A DNA stretch of 64,000 bases from Poriferisodalis sp965208485 (lineage in GTDB: Bacteria > Actinomycetota > Acidimicrobiia > Acidimicrobiales > Poriferisodalaceae): contig NZ_OZ242344.1 of assembly GCF_965208485.1 (NCBI RefSeq), positions 1,178,001 through 1,242,000 on the forward strand, in the 5' to 3' direction. A program made the position numbers and the translations under genes. The notes under the pieces are model-generated. The model worked only from the letters and a program-made list of their open reading frames with translations, had not been told where the DNA came from and made no database searches. Positions 26,131-35,221 of this stretch are shown one piece after another (within the stretch, counting starts at the first letter, position 1; every line of letters starts with the position of its first letter).

Positions 26131-27029
26131 CGGAAGTTGGGCGCGACGTTGTTGATGAACAGATCCATGGAGTGCTTCTTGGCCTCCATGGGGCCGAACG
26201 TGAAGTCGGGGATGATCAGCTCATCCACGCCGGCCTGGCGGTACTGCTCGACGACCTCGCTCACCTCGTCGGGTGTGCCGACGATGGTGGCGCGGCCGAG
26301 ATCCATCTCGCGGAATCGATCCAGCTTGGCAGAGTCCTCGTTGATGAACAGCAGCGCGCACGCCGAGCGGCTGATCTCGGCGGGATCACGACCGATCGCC
26401 TCGCAGTGACCGTCCAGCACGCCGCACAGCTCGGCGATGTCGTCAGGCGTGCCCCAGTAGTTCCACTCGCTCGCCCAGCGGGCGGTCGTGCGCAGCGTGC
26501 GGCGCCGCCCGCCCCCGCCGATGAGCAGCGGCACCGGCGATTGCACCGGCTTGGGATCGAGCGGTGCCTCGGCCACGGTGTAGTGCTCTCCGGCCACGTT
26601 GGTGCGGTGGTTGCCCAGCAGCGAGCTGATGATCTCCACGGCTTCGTCGAAGCGGTCCATGCGGCTGCGCAGCGTGCCGAAATCGAATCCGTACGCCTCG
26701 TGCTCGTTCTCCTGCCAGCCGGCGCCGATGCCCAGCACCAACCGTCCGCCGGAGATGTGATCGATGGTTGTGGCGATCTTGGCCGTCAGTGCCGGGTTGC
26801 GATAGGTGTTGCCCGCCACGAGCGGACCCAAGCGCACTCGAGGCACGGCCACCGCCAACGCTGCGAGGACCGACCAGGCCTCGTGGACGGGCTGGTCCAC
26901 GTTCTCCTCGTTGGGCATGAAGTGGTCGGCGAACCACAGGCCGTCCCAGCCGGTCCACTCAGCGTGCTGGCAGCACTCGATGATCGCTGAGATCTCTTGG
27001 TCGTTCTTCGTCCAGAATCCGAAACGCAT
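26127..27029 (-). CDS. LLM-class (F420-type) flavin-dependent oxidoreductase
   Basis: I start at ATG 27029 ('MRFGFWTKNDQEISAIIECC'); the frame upstream lacks support. The 300-aa luciferase-like TIM barrel shows 'GWDGLWFADHFMP', 'LGPLVAGNTYRNPALTAKIATT', 'SGGRLVLGIGAGWQENEHEAYG' and 'PLLIGGGGRRRTLR', the usual markers of F420- or FMN-dependent LLM enzymes. The substrate cannot be read from sequence. Its TAG stop is part of the CTAG end of hairpin element C1. Confidence 0.88.
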   Translation of the reverse strand: MRFGFWTKNDQEISAIIECCQHAEWTGWDGLWFADHFMPNEENVDQPVHEAWSVLAALAVAVPRVRLGPLVAGNTYRNPALTAKIATTIDHISGGRLVLGIGAGWQENEHEAYGFDFGTLRSRMDRFDEAVEIISSLLGNHRTNVAGEHYTVAEAPLDPKPVQSPVPLLIGGGGRRRTLRTTARWASEWNYWGTPDDIAELCGVLDGHCEAIGRDPAEISRSACALLFINEDSAKLDRFREMDLGRATIVGTPDEVSEVVEQYRQAGVDELIIPDFTFGPMEAKKHSMDLFINNVAPNFR

Positions 27030-27115
27030 CGAGACAGCCTGCCACCCGGCTGCGCGGCCGCGCACGATTGGTCGGCAGATCAGTGTCTGAGGCGGAATCT
27101 GAGGCTGCGAAGCGG

Positions 27116-28579
27116 CTAGCGGCGGTCTTGGAGGATCAGGCGCAGCAGGTTGAGCGCGGAGATCGCGCTGTAGTCGGCCAAGCGCTCGCGGTCGCCGGGC
27201 AAGCGGATCTCGTCGGCTTGATCCCGGTGCGCGACCGCCCCCAGATCGCCGCGGGCAGGCTGCGCCGAAATCGACACAGCCAGAAACGCAGTGCCGAAGG
27301 GATGCTCTGGTGTGGCCGCCGCGCGATCCTCGATTGCGGTGACCGCGAGGCCGACGCTGGCGCCAGTGCGCAAGCGGGCAGCACGGGCCAGCGCTTCCGC
27401 ACCTGCGGCCGACGCGACCGGCGGAACGAGATCGTCGCCCAGCGGGGACACCTCCGATGAGCCGGCACGCAGGAGGTAGTCAATCAGATGTTCCGACCGC
27501 GCCACGATGCCACCTGCGAACGTCCGAGGATCGCCGACGTCGGACGCTGTGTCGTCGGAACCGGACGCAAGCCCGGGATCGCCCAGCCTGGCCCCACCTG
27601 GCGCAGTGCCTGATCGCATCGCGGCCTCCGCGGAGGACAGCCGATTGGCCATCCGGCCGCCGGTGATGGTCTCCGCGACGCCCAAGGTCAAGCCGAGCTG
27701 GCCCAGTTCGGCCAGCACCGCCGTTTCCATGTTGTCGTCGTCGTAAGCGAACACCAAGTCGCCAAGCAGCGCTTCGAGCTTGTCCTGCTCGGCGTCGATG
27801 AGCGACCAGGCTTCAGCCGAATCAGCGCCTTTCGCGGTGATCCGCACCTTGATGCCCTCGATGCCGCTCGCCAGAAAAGCCAGCGTGGGGTTGCCGACCT
27901 CATCCAGCTCCTCAATGCGTCCGGCCAGCATCTCGGCGAGTCCCGATTCGCTCTGTCCCCAGGTGCGCAGCACGCGGCTCTCGATCGTGGCCGTCAGCCC
28001 GGCACGCCGCTGCAGATCGCCCAGCACCGTGCCGTTGAGCATCTCCCGCATCTCATAGGGCACGCCCGGCACCACGTACACCACCCGGTCGAGCACCTCG
28101 GCGCCCTCAGGGGCCGCCGCCCCCTCGCCGATGGCCCCGACGCCCCGAACCCAGCGAATCGGCGCCACGAGACCGGGTGCGGTGCCCGGCTGCTGCGGGA
28201 TCGGCGTCGCGCCGACCGGCACCATCGCCTGGCGCAGATTGTTCTCGGGCATCGAACGGTGGCGGTTGGCGAACATCGACCGGATCCGCTCGGCGATCCG
28301 CTCATCGAGCACCAGATCGACCTCCATCACCGACGCCAGCACTTCGCGGGTGATGTCGTCCTGTGTGGGCCCCAGCCCGCCGCACACGATCACCGCGTCG
28401 CTGCGGTCGAGCGCCAGCCGGAACGCGTCCTCGATGCGATCGGGGTTGTCGCCCACCTTCGTCTGGTAGTGGCTGTCGATGCCGGCCAGCGCGAGTTGCT
28501 CGCCCATCCACGAGGAGTTGGTGTCGACGATCTGGCCCAGCAGCAGCTCGGTTCCCACGGCGACGATCTCGGTCTTCAC
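27116..28579 (-). CDS. cinA: CinA-family nicotinamide-nucleotide amidohydrolase
   Basis: The start is GTG 28579 ('VKTEIVAVGTELLLGQIVDTN'); the frame upstream reads into hairpin element B2 and is not used. The 487-aa protein has the N-terminal MoCF-like domain ('DAVIVCGGLGPTQDDITREV'), a middle KOW-like linker and a C-terminal CinA_C/PncC domain. The PncC motif usually written ESxTGG reads 'ETITGG', and about 35 Gly/Ala/Asp-rich residues ('AAMRSGTAPGGARLGDPGLA' and onwards) are inserted just after it. CinA salvages NMN formed by DNA ligase and Sir2-type enzymes. Next to pgsA, a common pairing. Confidence 0.9.
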   Translation of the reverse strand: MKTEIVAVGTELLLGQIVDTNSSWMGEQLALAGIDSHYQTKVGDNPDRIEDAFRLALDRSDAVIVCGGLGPTQDDITREVLASVMEVDLVLDERIAERIRSMFANRHRSMPENNLRQAMVPVGATPIPQQPGTAPGLVAPIRWVRGVGAIGEGAAAPEGAEVLDRVVYVVPGVPYEMREMLNGTVLGDLQRRAGLTATIESRVLRTWGQSESGLAEMLAGRIEELDEVGNPTLAFLASGIEGIKVRITAKGADSAEAWSLIDAEQDKLEALLGDLVFAYDDDNMETAVLAELGQLGLTLGVAETITGGRMANRLSSAEAAMRSGTAPGGARLGDPGLASGSDDTASDVGDPRTFAGGIVARSEHLIDYLLRAGSSEVSPLGDDLVPPVASAAGAEALARAARLRTGASVGLAVTAIEDRAAATPEHPFGTAFLAVSISAQPARGDLGAVAHRDQADEIRLPGDRERLADYSAISALNLLRLILQDRR

Positions 28580-28590
28580 AGCGGTTGACC

Positions 28591-28689
28591 CTAGTGGTTC
28601 GTCGTTGAGATGGCTGAGGCTGAAGCAAGTCATTCTTGCAGGTCAGCGAGCTGCATGATGCCCGGAAGAAAACTGCGACACACCACTAG
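28591..28689. mobile_element. MITE-like hairpin element, family B copy 2
   Basis: A 99-bp element bounded by CTAG, about nine differences from copy B1. The core TGCAG-GTCAGCGAG-CTGCA forms a perfect 5-bp stem. It lies 11 bp upstream of the cinA start: its terminal CTAG contributes the TAG of a possible -10 (TAGGGT, 28588-28593 on the minus strand), while everything further upstream is replaced by the element. Confidence 0.85.
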
Positions 28690-28723
28690 GCGGGAGGCAG
28701 GGCGCACGCTGCGGCTGGCGGCC

Positions 28724-29323
28724 TCAGCCGGTTCCATCACCGCCGATCTGCTCCGCGGCGACGCTGCGAGCCGAGCGCAGGTAGGACCAGCCGGTCCACA
28801 CCGTGAGCGCAACAGCGAGCCACAGGGTGAGCGTGGCAATCCAGTGCGCGTGCGTGGCCAGCGGCGGCATCACCGCAAACCCGATGGCCCACAGCTGGGT
28901 GAAGGTCTTCCACTTGGCCAGCGTGGTCGCAGGCACCGAGATCCCCCGGCGGCCGGCACGCGAGCGGTATGCGCTGATCAGCAGCTCGCGCACGGCGATG
29001 ATGACGATCGGCGCCACGTGGAATTGGCCGTTCCACGACAATGCCGCGAACCCGCCGAGCACCAGCACCTTGTCCGCCAGCGGATCCAGGAAGGCGCCGG
29101 CCCGTGTCTCTCCGTGCCGGCGGGCCAGCAAGCCGTCGAAATAGTCGGTCATGGCGATGGCGAACCCGGTCCAGAACGTGACCCAGCGGGGTCCCCACAC
29201 CGCAATCATCACGATGAACACCGGAGACGCAGCGATGCGGGCGACCGTCAGCAGATTCGCCGGCGTGGCGAGCGCCGTCGGCCCGAACGTCGGAGGCGTG
29301 TTCTGCTCGTCCGCCCCCCCCAT
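28724..29323 (-). CDS. pgsA: CDP-diacylglycerol-glycerol-3-phosphate 3-phosphatidyltransferase
   Basis: A 199-aa membrane protein with the CDP-alcohol phosphotransferase signature DG-x2-AR-x8-G-x3-D-x3-D, seen as 'DYFDGLLARRHGETRAGAFL' followed by 'DPLADK'. Several hydrophobic segments flank it ('VTFWTGFAIAMT', 'VLVLGGFAALSW', 'IATLTLWLAVALTVW'). It makes phosphatidylglycerophosphate, the first step to PG and cardiolipin. Start ATG 29323 gives the normal family length; 'NLLTVARIAASPVFIVMI' is the expected N-terminal segment. Confidence 0.9.
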   Translation of the reverse strand: MGGADEQNTPPTFGPTALATPANLLTVARIAASPVFIVMIAVWGPRWVTFWTGFAIAMTDYFDGLLARRHGETRAGAFLDPLADKVLVLGGFAALSWNGQFHVAPIVIIAVRELLISAYRSRAGRRGISVPATTLAKWKTFTQLWAIGFAVMPPLATHAHWIATLTLWLAVALTVWTGWSYLRSARSVAAEQIGGDGTG

Positions 29324-29429
29324 CGCCGCGCGAGGCTACGCCAGCCGCGCCGAAACACAGCAGAAGCCGGTCGTTACGCTGCCCACAGAGGCTGAGCTGA
29401 CAGGCGAAGCCGCGGCCCGAGCGGCCCGA

Positions 29430-29461
29430 GAGTCCGTATTGAATCGAGTCCGTATTGAATC
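29430..29461. repeat. Tandem 16-bp repeat upstream of the copper ATPase gene
   Basis: GAGTCCGTATTGAATC occurs twice head to tail, immediately before GGGAACAAGAGCGG and the start codon of the P-type ATPase gene. Repeated AT-rich boxes in a promoter region suggest a regulator site, but no known metalloregulator motif is evident. Confidence 0.5.
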
Positions 29462-29491
29462 GGAATTGGGAACAAGAGCGGAGACCAACAG

Positions 29492-31912
29492 GTGCGACAG
29501 CGGAACGATTCACCGATGCGCGTCGCCTTCGGGAGCAGCGCGGCGGCAGCCGGTGAGCGCACCGGCGGAACGTCTCGCATCGAACTGGAGCTGCCCATCG
29601 GGGGCATGACCTGCACGAACTGCGCACATCGCATCGCCCAAGAGCTGGCTTCCCAGACAGAGGTGACCGACGCTTCGGTGAGCTTCGCGACCCGCCGAGC
29701 GCGAGTCGTGGGCTACGAGGACGTGCCGGGAGGACTCGCAGGCCGAGCCGCCGCCGTCGTGAGTTCGCTGGGATATTCGGTGCCGCTGCAAGCCCTGTCG
29801 CCAGCGGCGCCCGGTGCGACGTCCGGCGCAGTGCAGAGCAAGAATGAGGCGGGGCCGGCGCCGGCCGATGCCGGTTCCAGCACCGGCGGCGGCTTCGGGC
29901 CGGCGTGGCACGACTGGCCGCTCACTGCAGTGCTCGCGGCAGGCTGCTGGCTGGTCTCAATGGTGGACACGCTGCAATTTGCGGGCTGGCGGCTCGCCAT
30001 CGGCGCTGCCGCCACCGTGGCGCTGGGCTGGGGCGGTCGCCGGGTGCTGGCCAACGCCTGGGGTGCTGCCCGCCACCGCAGCACCACCATGGACACACTC
30101 ATCTCGCTGGGTGCGATCACCGCATGGGCATGGTCGGCGGCCCAACTCGCGTCAGGCAACAGCGCTCACCTGTACTTTGACGCGGCAGCGGTGATCGTCG
30201 CGTTCGTGACGCTGGGCCGCTGGCTAGAGGACCGGGCGATGGCGCGCACTGGCGACGCCGTACAGGCGCTGGCCGAGTTGGCTGTTCCCACTGTCCGGCT
30301 CGCCGACGGAACCGAGATCGACGCTGCGGACCTCGATGTCGGGATGCAGTTCGCGGTTCGGCCCGGCGAGCGCTTCGCGGCCGACGGCGTCGTGACCGAG
30401 GGCAACTCGACGGTGGACGTCTCGATGATGACCGGAGAACCCGTTCCCGTCGACGTGGCACCGGGCCACGAGGTTGCCGGCGGCACGCTGAACTGCAACG
30501 GCGCGTTGGTGGTGCGAGCGACGGCCGTCGGCGCCGATACCGCTCTGACGCGCATCACCGAGCTGACCCGCAGAGCCCAGGACTCGCGTGCCGATGTCGG
30601 GCGGCTGGCGGACAGGGTGTCCGCCGTCTTCGTCCCACTGGCGGTGAGCGTTGGGTTGGTGACCTTCGTGGCCTGGTTGGTGATCGGCGGCTTGTGGGGC
30701 GATGACGGGGCGACGCTGGCGGCGTTCGGCGATGCGATCACGGCCGCTGTGGCGGTGCTGGTCATCTCGTGCCCGTGCGCGCTGGGCCTGGCGACGCCGG
30801 TGGCACTCGCCGTCGGCGTCGGGCGCGCTGCGCAGCTCGGCGTGCTGGTTCGGGGCGCGCAGGTCTTCGAGGACAGCCGCCACGTCGACGCCGTCGTCTT
30901 CGACAAGACCGGGACGGTGACCCGCGGGGCTATGTCGGTCACCGATGTAGTCGCCCCGGCTTGGCCCCGGGACGCTGCCTCAGGCGCCACCGAGCTCCTG
31001 ACGCTGGGCGCGTGCGCGGAGTCGGCATCGGAACACCCGATCGGGCGGGCCATCGCGGCCGCCGCGCTGCCGCAGGCGCCCGAGAGCACACCCGAACTGC
31101 TGGAAGCACACGCAGTGCCAGGTGTCGGGCTGACCGCTTCGGTCCGTCTGCCAGCCGGCGCATCGAAGGGTGGTGACCCCGACGCCGGCAACGGAGATCG
31201 GGGACCCGTCGTCAAGGTTCGGGTCGGCAAGCATGCGCTGTTCGAGACGGTTCCTGCCTCCGTGAGCGACGCCGTCGCCAAGGCAGAGGCCAGCGGTGCA
31301 ACAGCGGTGCTGGCCGGCCGGGGTCCGGTCGCCGAGGGCGTCATCGTGCTGACCGACGAAATCGAGCCGTCAGCCCGAGCCGCCGTGGCGGCATTGCAGG
31401 ACGGCGGCGTCGCCGCGCACCTGCTGACGGGCGACAACGAACGCACCGCCCGGGCGGTCGCTTCCAGCGTCGGCATCACCGAGGTCGCCGCCGGCGTGCT
31501 GCCCCAGGACAAGGTGGCAGCGATCGAGCGCCTCCAAGCCGGCGGCGCCCGCGTCGCCATGGTGGGCGACGGGATCAACGACGCCGCTGCGCTGGCCGCT
31601 GCTGACATCGGCATCGCTGCGGCATCGGGCGCCGATATCGCCCGTTCCGCTGCCGACATCACGCTGCTGAACCGTGACCTGCGACTGGTTCCCGCCACGT
31701 TGGCGCTCTCTCGCCGTGTCCTGGGCACCATCCGGGGCAATCTCTTCTGGGCCTTCGCCTACAACATGGCGGCGATCCCACTGGCCGCCTTCGGAGTGCT
31801 GGATCCGCTGGTCGCGGCCGGGGCGATGGCAGCCTCGTCGCTGTTCGTGGTCGGCAACTCGTTGCGCTTGCGCCGTTTCGACACCGGCTTCCGGCAAGCC
31901 CCCGATTCCTGA
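29492..31912 (+). CDS. copA: Heavy-metal (Cu+ type) translocating P-type ATPase
   Basis: An 806-aa P1B-type ATPase from GTG 29492 with GGAG upstream. An N-terminal HMA domain carries 'GGMTCTNC' (Cys41, Cys44). Transmembrane helices surround the ion-binding 'SCPCALGLATPVAL' (CPC, about 427-429). Other motifs are 'MMTGEPVPVD' (actuator), 'DKTGTVTRG' (phosphorylated Asp about 471), 'SEHPIGRAI' and 'VGDGINDAAAL'. CPC plus HMA indicates Cu+ (or Ag+) export. A Gly-rich, low-complexity stretch ('ASKGGDPDAGNGDRG') is inserted in the nucleotide-binding domain. No copper chaperone or regulator is adjacent. Confidence 0.92.
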   Translation: MRQRNDSPMRVAFGSSAAAAGERTGGTSRIELELPIGGMTCTNCAHRIAQELASQTEVTDASVSFATRRARVVGYEDVPGGLAGRAAAVVSSLGYSVPLQALSPAAPGATSGAVQSKNEAGPAPADAGSSTGGGFGPAWHDWPLTAVLAAGCWLVSMVDTLQFAGWRLAIGAAATVALGWGGRRVLANAWGAARHRSTTMDTLISLGAITAWAWSAAQLASGNSAHLYFDAAAVIVAFVTLGRWLEDRAMARTGDAVQALAELAVPTVRLADGTEIDAADLDVGMQFAVRPGERFAADGVVTEGNSTVDVSMMTGEPVPVDVAPGHEVAGGTLNCNGALVVRATAVGADTALTRITELTRRAQDSRADVGRLADRVSAVFVPLAVSVGLVTFVAWLVIGGLWGDDGATLAAFGDAITAAVAVLVISCPCALGLATPVALAVGVGRAAQLGVLVRGAQVFEDSRHVDAVVFDKTGTVTRGAMSVTDVVAPAWPRDAASGATELLTLGACAESASEHPIGRAIAAAALPQAPESTPELLEAHAVPGVGLTASVRLPAGASKGGDPDAGNGDRGPVVKVRVGKHALFETVPASVSDAVAKAEASGATAVLAGRGPVAEGVIVLTDEIEPSARAAVAALQDGGVAAHLLTGDNERTARAVASSVGITEVAAGVLPQDKVAAIERLQAGGARVAMVGDGINDAAALAAADIGIAAASGADIARSAADITLLNRDLRLVPATLALSRRVLGTIRGNLFWAFAYNMAAIPLAAFGVLDPLVAAGAMAASSLFVVGNSLRLRRFDTGFRQAPDS

Positions 31913-31932
31913 GTCCGCCGCCGCAGCCCGCG

Positions 31933-31938
31933 TAACAT
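31933..31938 (+). promoter_or_regulatory. Leaderless -10 box of the aminotransferase gene
   Basis: TAACAT lies exactly 7 nt before GTG 31946, the classic leaderless layout, and there is no ribosome site. This decides the start of the gene. Confidence 0.5.
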
Positions 31939-31945
31939 CGACGAC

Positions 31946-33049
31946 GTGGCGCTGCGAACGGTCCCAGTCTCCAACGAGACAATCTCATACGAGAACATGG
32001 ACGGCAGTGCCGACCCATCGGGCGAGCCCCCCGAAGGCCTGCGCCCTGCCCAGCGGGTGCTGAGCGCCGCTGAAGCCGTCGAGCGCATGAGTGCGAGGCG
32101 CCATGGCAAGCGCGGCTGCTACGCCATGTTCAGTTCGTACCTCGGCGGTGTCGTCACCGATCCGGCGGTCATGACGGTGCCGCTCGACGATCACATGGTG
32201 CACCGGGGCCACGGCGTCTTCGACACCTGCTCGCTGGTGAACGGACGCCTCTACCGGCTCGGCATCCACATCGACCGCCTGCTCGCCAGCGCCGAAGGCG
32301 CCCGACTGGCGGTCCCGTGGACACATGACGAGCTCATTCAGATGGTGGCCGACACGGCAGCCGCATCGGGTGCCCGCGACGGCATCGTCCGGTACTGGCT
32401 CACGGCCGGCCCGGGCGGGTTCTCGTTCATGCCCGCCGAGTGCGAGGAGTCCTGCTTCTACTGCGTCGTGCTCGACCCCATGAGCTTCGGCTCGGGCGGT
32501 TTCGACCCGATGGTGGACGGCTTCCGCGAGTCCACCGTGCGCAACACGCCGATGAAGCCCCCGCTGCTAGCGCAGATCAAGTCGAACAACTACCTGCTGA
32601 ACGTCCTGACCCACCTCGAGGCGACCGACGACGGCGGCACCTTCGGCATCATCGTGAACGACGACGGCTGCATCGCCGAGGCCTGCGTGCTGAACGTATG
32701 CAGCATCAGCACCGACGGCGTTTTCGTCACTCCCCCATTCGAGGGAATCCTGCACGGCACCACCATGCGTCGCCTGCTGGATCTGGCCCGCGGTCCCCTC
32801 TGTGACGAGGGCCTGCTGCGTGAGGTGCAGCAGCGGCCGCTGCGGGCCGACGAGGCCCGCGTCGGCACGGAGCTCATCATGTCCGGCGGCGACACCCACG
32901 TCTTCCCCGTGGTGGAATGGGACGGCGTCCCGATCGGCGACGGAACGGTAGGCCCCGTCGCCAAGCGGCTGCACGAACTCATCACCTCCGAGACCGAAGC
33001 CGGGGACGGCTCCCCCGACGACTTCATCGAAGTCCAGTACCGCAACTGA
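31946..33049 (+). CDS. Class IV (branched-chain/D-amino-acid type) aminotransferase family protein
   Basis: A 367-aa PLP enzyme of fold type IV. 'DDHMVHRGHGVFDTCSLVNGRLYRLGIHIDRL' is the N-terminal signature, 'LAQIKSNNYLLNVLTHLEA' carries the catalytic Lys, and 'IAEACVLNVCSISTDGVFVTPP' is the typical C-terminal loop. Relatives include IlvE, D-alanine aminotransferase and aminodeoxychorismate lyase; the sequence does not separate them. About 55 residues before the core are extra. Single-gene unit. Confidence 0.85.
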   Translation: MALRTVPVSNETISYENMDGSADPSGEPPEGLRPAQRVLSAAEAVERMSARRHGKRGCYAMFSSYLGGVVTDPAVMTVPLDDHMVHRGHGVFDTCSLVNGRLYRLGIHIDRLLASAEGARLAVPWTHDELIQMVADTAAASGARDGIVRYWLTAGPGGFSFMPAECEESCFYCVVLDPMSFGSGGFDPMVDGFRESTVRNTPMKPPLLAQIKSNNYLLNVLTHLEATDDGGTFGIIVNDDGCIAEACVLNVCSISTDGVFVTPPFEGILHGTTMRRLLDLARGPLCDEGLLREVQQRPLRADEARVGTELIMSGGDTHVFPVVEWDGVPIGDGTVGPVAKRLHELITSETEAGDGSPDDFIEVQYRN

Positions 33050-33149
33050 GCGAACTCACGCTCTTCACTGGCTGCGGTACGAACGTGAGTCGCCGTGCCG
33101 CTGAGCGGCAATCTGTCAGTCACTGTCGGCAGTTCGCGCGTCGCGTCCG

Positions 33150-33377
33150 ATGCTCACCAAGTTGAAGGCCAGACAGTTTCGATCGCACGACAACGTCGAG
33201 TTGCCGCTGAACAGGTTCTCGGTGCTCGTCGGCCCGAGCCCGGTGTGCATGCAGGTGATGTCCGGGCACCACGCCCGGTCCGGGGCGCCCTGGGGCGAAC
33301 TGTCGGCGCAGCAGGTCCGGCGGCTTGGCCTCGCTGCGTGCGGGCGTGGTGGTGCGCTTGGGCTGCCGAGGTCTGAC
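33150..33377 (+). pseudogene. 5' fragment of an AAA_15/RecF-like ATPase
   Basis: 'MLTKLKARQFRSHDNVELPL' followed by 'NRFSVLVGP' is the first strand-helix of OLD/RecF-type ATPases, which normally runs directly into Walker A (GPNGSGKS). Here it breaks after 'LVGPSP', and no Walker motif or ABC signature follows in any frame. The region 33250-33670 is otherwise non-coding or remnant. I take this as a decayed defence-type ATPase. Confidence 0.5.
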
Positions 33378-33670
33378 CCCGCAGACCCGGTGGGCTCTCA
33401 TCAGCCGAACGGAATGGTCAAACCCTCGTTCCGAGAGCGCTATTCCGCCGGCGGTCGAGAATTGGCGCAGGCAAACCCAGCTATAGGACCGTTGTATTTC
33501 GAGATCGTGGTGCAGCACCGCCGAGCGTTGACCGAGACGGGCAACCTCTATGCGCACACCGTCGTCGGGAGTGTCGACCGACGGTCACTGCTTGTGTTCG
33601 ACATTGATGTGAGCGGGCTGCGTCGCCGACCCCGATTCTCGGGCAGGTGCTCGACTTCGGAGCCGGCGCG

Positions 33671-35116
33671 TCAGACCGCCAGCGGTGGGAGGCGGTCGAT
33701 GTGGCGGGTGGCTGTCTCCCAGGCGTGGGCCAGCTCCAGCACCGAACGATCGGCTCGGTGGCGGCCGACCAGCTGCAGGCCCACCGGCAGACCGCCGCCG
33801 GTGAAGCCGGCAGGCACCGAGATGGCGGGATGGGTGGTGACGGTGATGTCGCTGCACGAGCGCATCCAGTCGATGTAGGTCTCGAACTGGATGCCCTCGA
33901 TCTCGGTCGGATACTCGACCTCGACGTCGAACGGCGGCACTTGAGTCGCGGGACATGCCAGGAATTCGAAGCCTCCGGCGGCGGGCGACATGAACTCGTC
34001 CATTCGGGCGAAGAGCTGGGTGTGGCGGCGGCAAGCCTCAGCGTAGTCGGAGATCGACATCTCGAGGCCCTTGCGGATGTTCCACACCACGGTGTCCTTC
34101 AGCTCGTCGGGGTGCGCTTCGAGCAGCTGACCGAAGCCGACGGCGAACAGCCACGCACGACGGGCCTGGAAGACCTGCGGGGCATCGGACAGATCGGGCC
34201 ACGCCTCGACGACGTCGCAGCCGAGATCGGACAGCACACCGGGAACATTCGCTGTTGCGGCCCGCACCGCGGGATCGACCGGCAGCCCTCCCGCGTCTGG
34301 AGACCACGCCACGCGCACCCCGCGCAGGTCGCGCTCCAGCGAACCGGCGAACACCTCGGGCGACTCCTGGATGGAGACCGGCGAGCGATCGTCGGGACCT
34401 GCCAGCGCCCCGAGGAAGAAAGCCACATCGGCCACGATCCGGCCCATCGGACCTTCGACCGCCAGGGGGAACCAAGCGTCCATGGCGGTCGCACTCGGCA
34501 CACGCCCCGGCGAAGGTCGGAAACCCACGATGTTGCAGAACGCGGCGGGGTTGCGCAGCGAGCCGCCCAGATCCGACCCGTCGCACAGCGGCAGCATCCG
34601 GGCTGCCAGTGCGACGGCTGCTCCCCCGCTGGAACCACCGCAGGTCTTGGTCACGTCGTACGGGTTGCGGGTGAAGCCGAACACCGGGTTGAAGGTGTGC
34701 GATCCGGCGCCGAACTCCGGTGTGTTGGTCTTGCCGACCATGACCGCTCCGGCCTCACGTTGGCGTTCCACGACGATTGCGTCGATGTCGGGCACGAACT
34801 CGGCGAACAGCGGCGAGCCCATGGTCGTCCTCACCCCGGCCGTCAATGCCAGGTCCTTGTGCGCCACTGGCAGTCCATGCAGCAGTCCGAGCGACTCGCC
34901 GCGCGCATGCGCCTCGTCGGCCGCGGCGGCGCGTACCGCTGCCAGCTCAGGCGTGAACGTCACGATCGCGTTCAGGGCAGGGTTGACCTCTTCGATGCGT
35001 GCGAGATGGGCCGCGAGCAGCTCGCGAGCAGAGATCTCGCCCGCCGCCAGCATGGTCGCCATCTGCGTCGCCGCGAGCCCGCAGACGCCCAGATCGCCCG
35101 TTGAGCCTGTGTCCAT
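33671..35116 (-). CDS. Amidase-signature family hydrolase
   Basis: I choose ATG 35116 ('MDTGSTGDLGVCGLAATQMA'), giving 481 aa; the frame is open to 35197. The amidase signature is complete: 'LHGLPVAHKD' (catalytic Lys), 'KTCGGSSGGAAVALAARMLP' (cis-Ser) and 'GSDLGGSLRNPAAFCNIVGF' (nucleophile Ser in a GGSLRNPA context). The enzyme hydrolyses a carboxamide; the substrate is not evident. GatA is unlikely because no gatC or gatB is nearby. It lies between the broken ATPase and the ISL3 element. Confidence 0.88.
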   Translation of the reverse strand: MDTGSTGDLGVCGLAATQMATMLAAGEISARELLAAHLARIEEVNPALNAIVTFTPELAAVRAAAADEAHARGESLGLLHGLPVAHKDLALTAGVRTTMGSPLFAEFVPDIDAIVVERQREAGAVMVGKTNTPEFGAGSHTFNPVFGFTRNPYDVTKTCGGSSGGAAVALAARMLPLCDGSDLGGSLRNPAAFCNIVGFRPSPGRVPSATAMDAWFPLAVEGPMGRIVADVAFFLGALAGPDDRSPVSIQESPEVFAGSLERDLRGVRVAWSPDAGGLPVDPAVRAATANVPGVLSDLGCDVVEAWPDLSDAPQVFQARRAWLFAVGFGQLLEAHPDELKDTVVWNIRKGLEMSISDYAEACRRHTQLFARMDEFMSPAAGGFEFLACPATQVPPFDVEVEYPTEIEGIQFETYIDWMRSCSDITVTTHPAISVPAGFTGGGLPVGLQLVGRHRADRSVLELAHAWETATRHIDRLPPLAV

Positions 35117-35221
35117 CAGGCAATTCGACCACAGTTCATCCCCACGCCGCGTGTACTCCAGCCGAAACATGCGCAGCAATGCTGACAATGGCGGCAATAT
35201 TGCGCAGGAAAGGATTAGTGG

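Noticed and set aside
33671..35116. Amidase as GatA of the glutamyl-tRNA amidotransferase
   Set aside because: No gatB or gatC nearby and the sequence looks like a general amidase.
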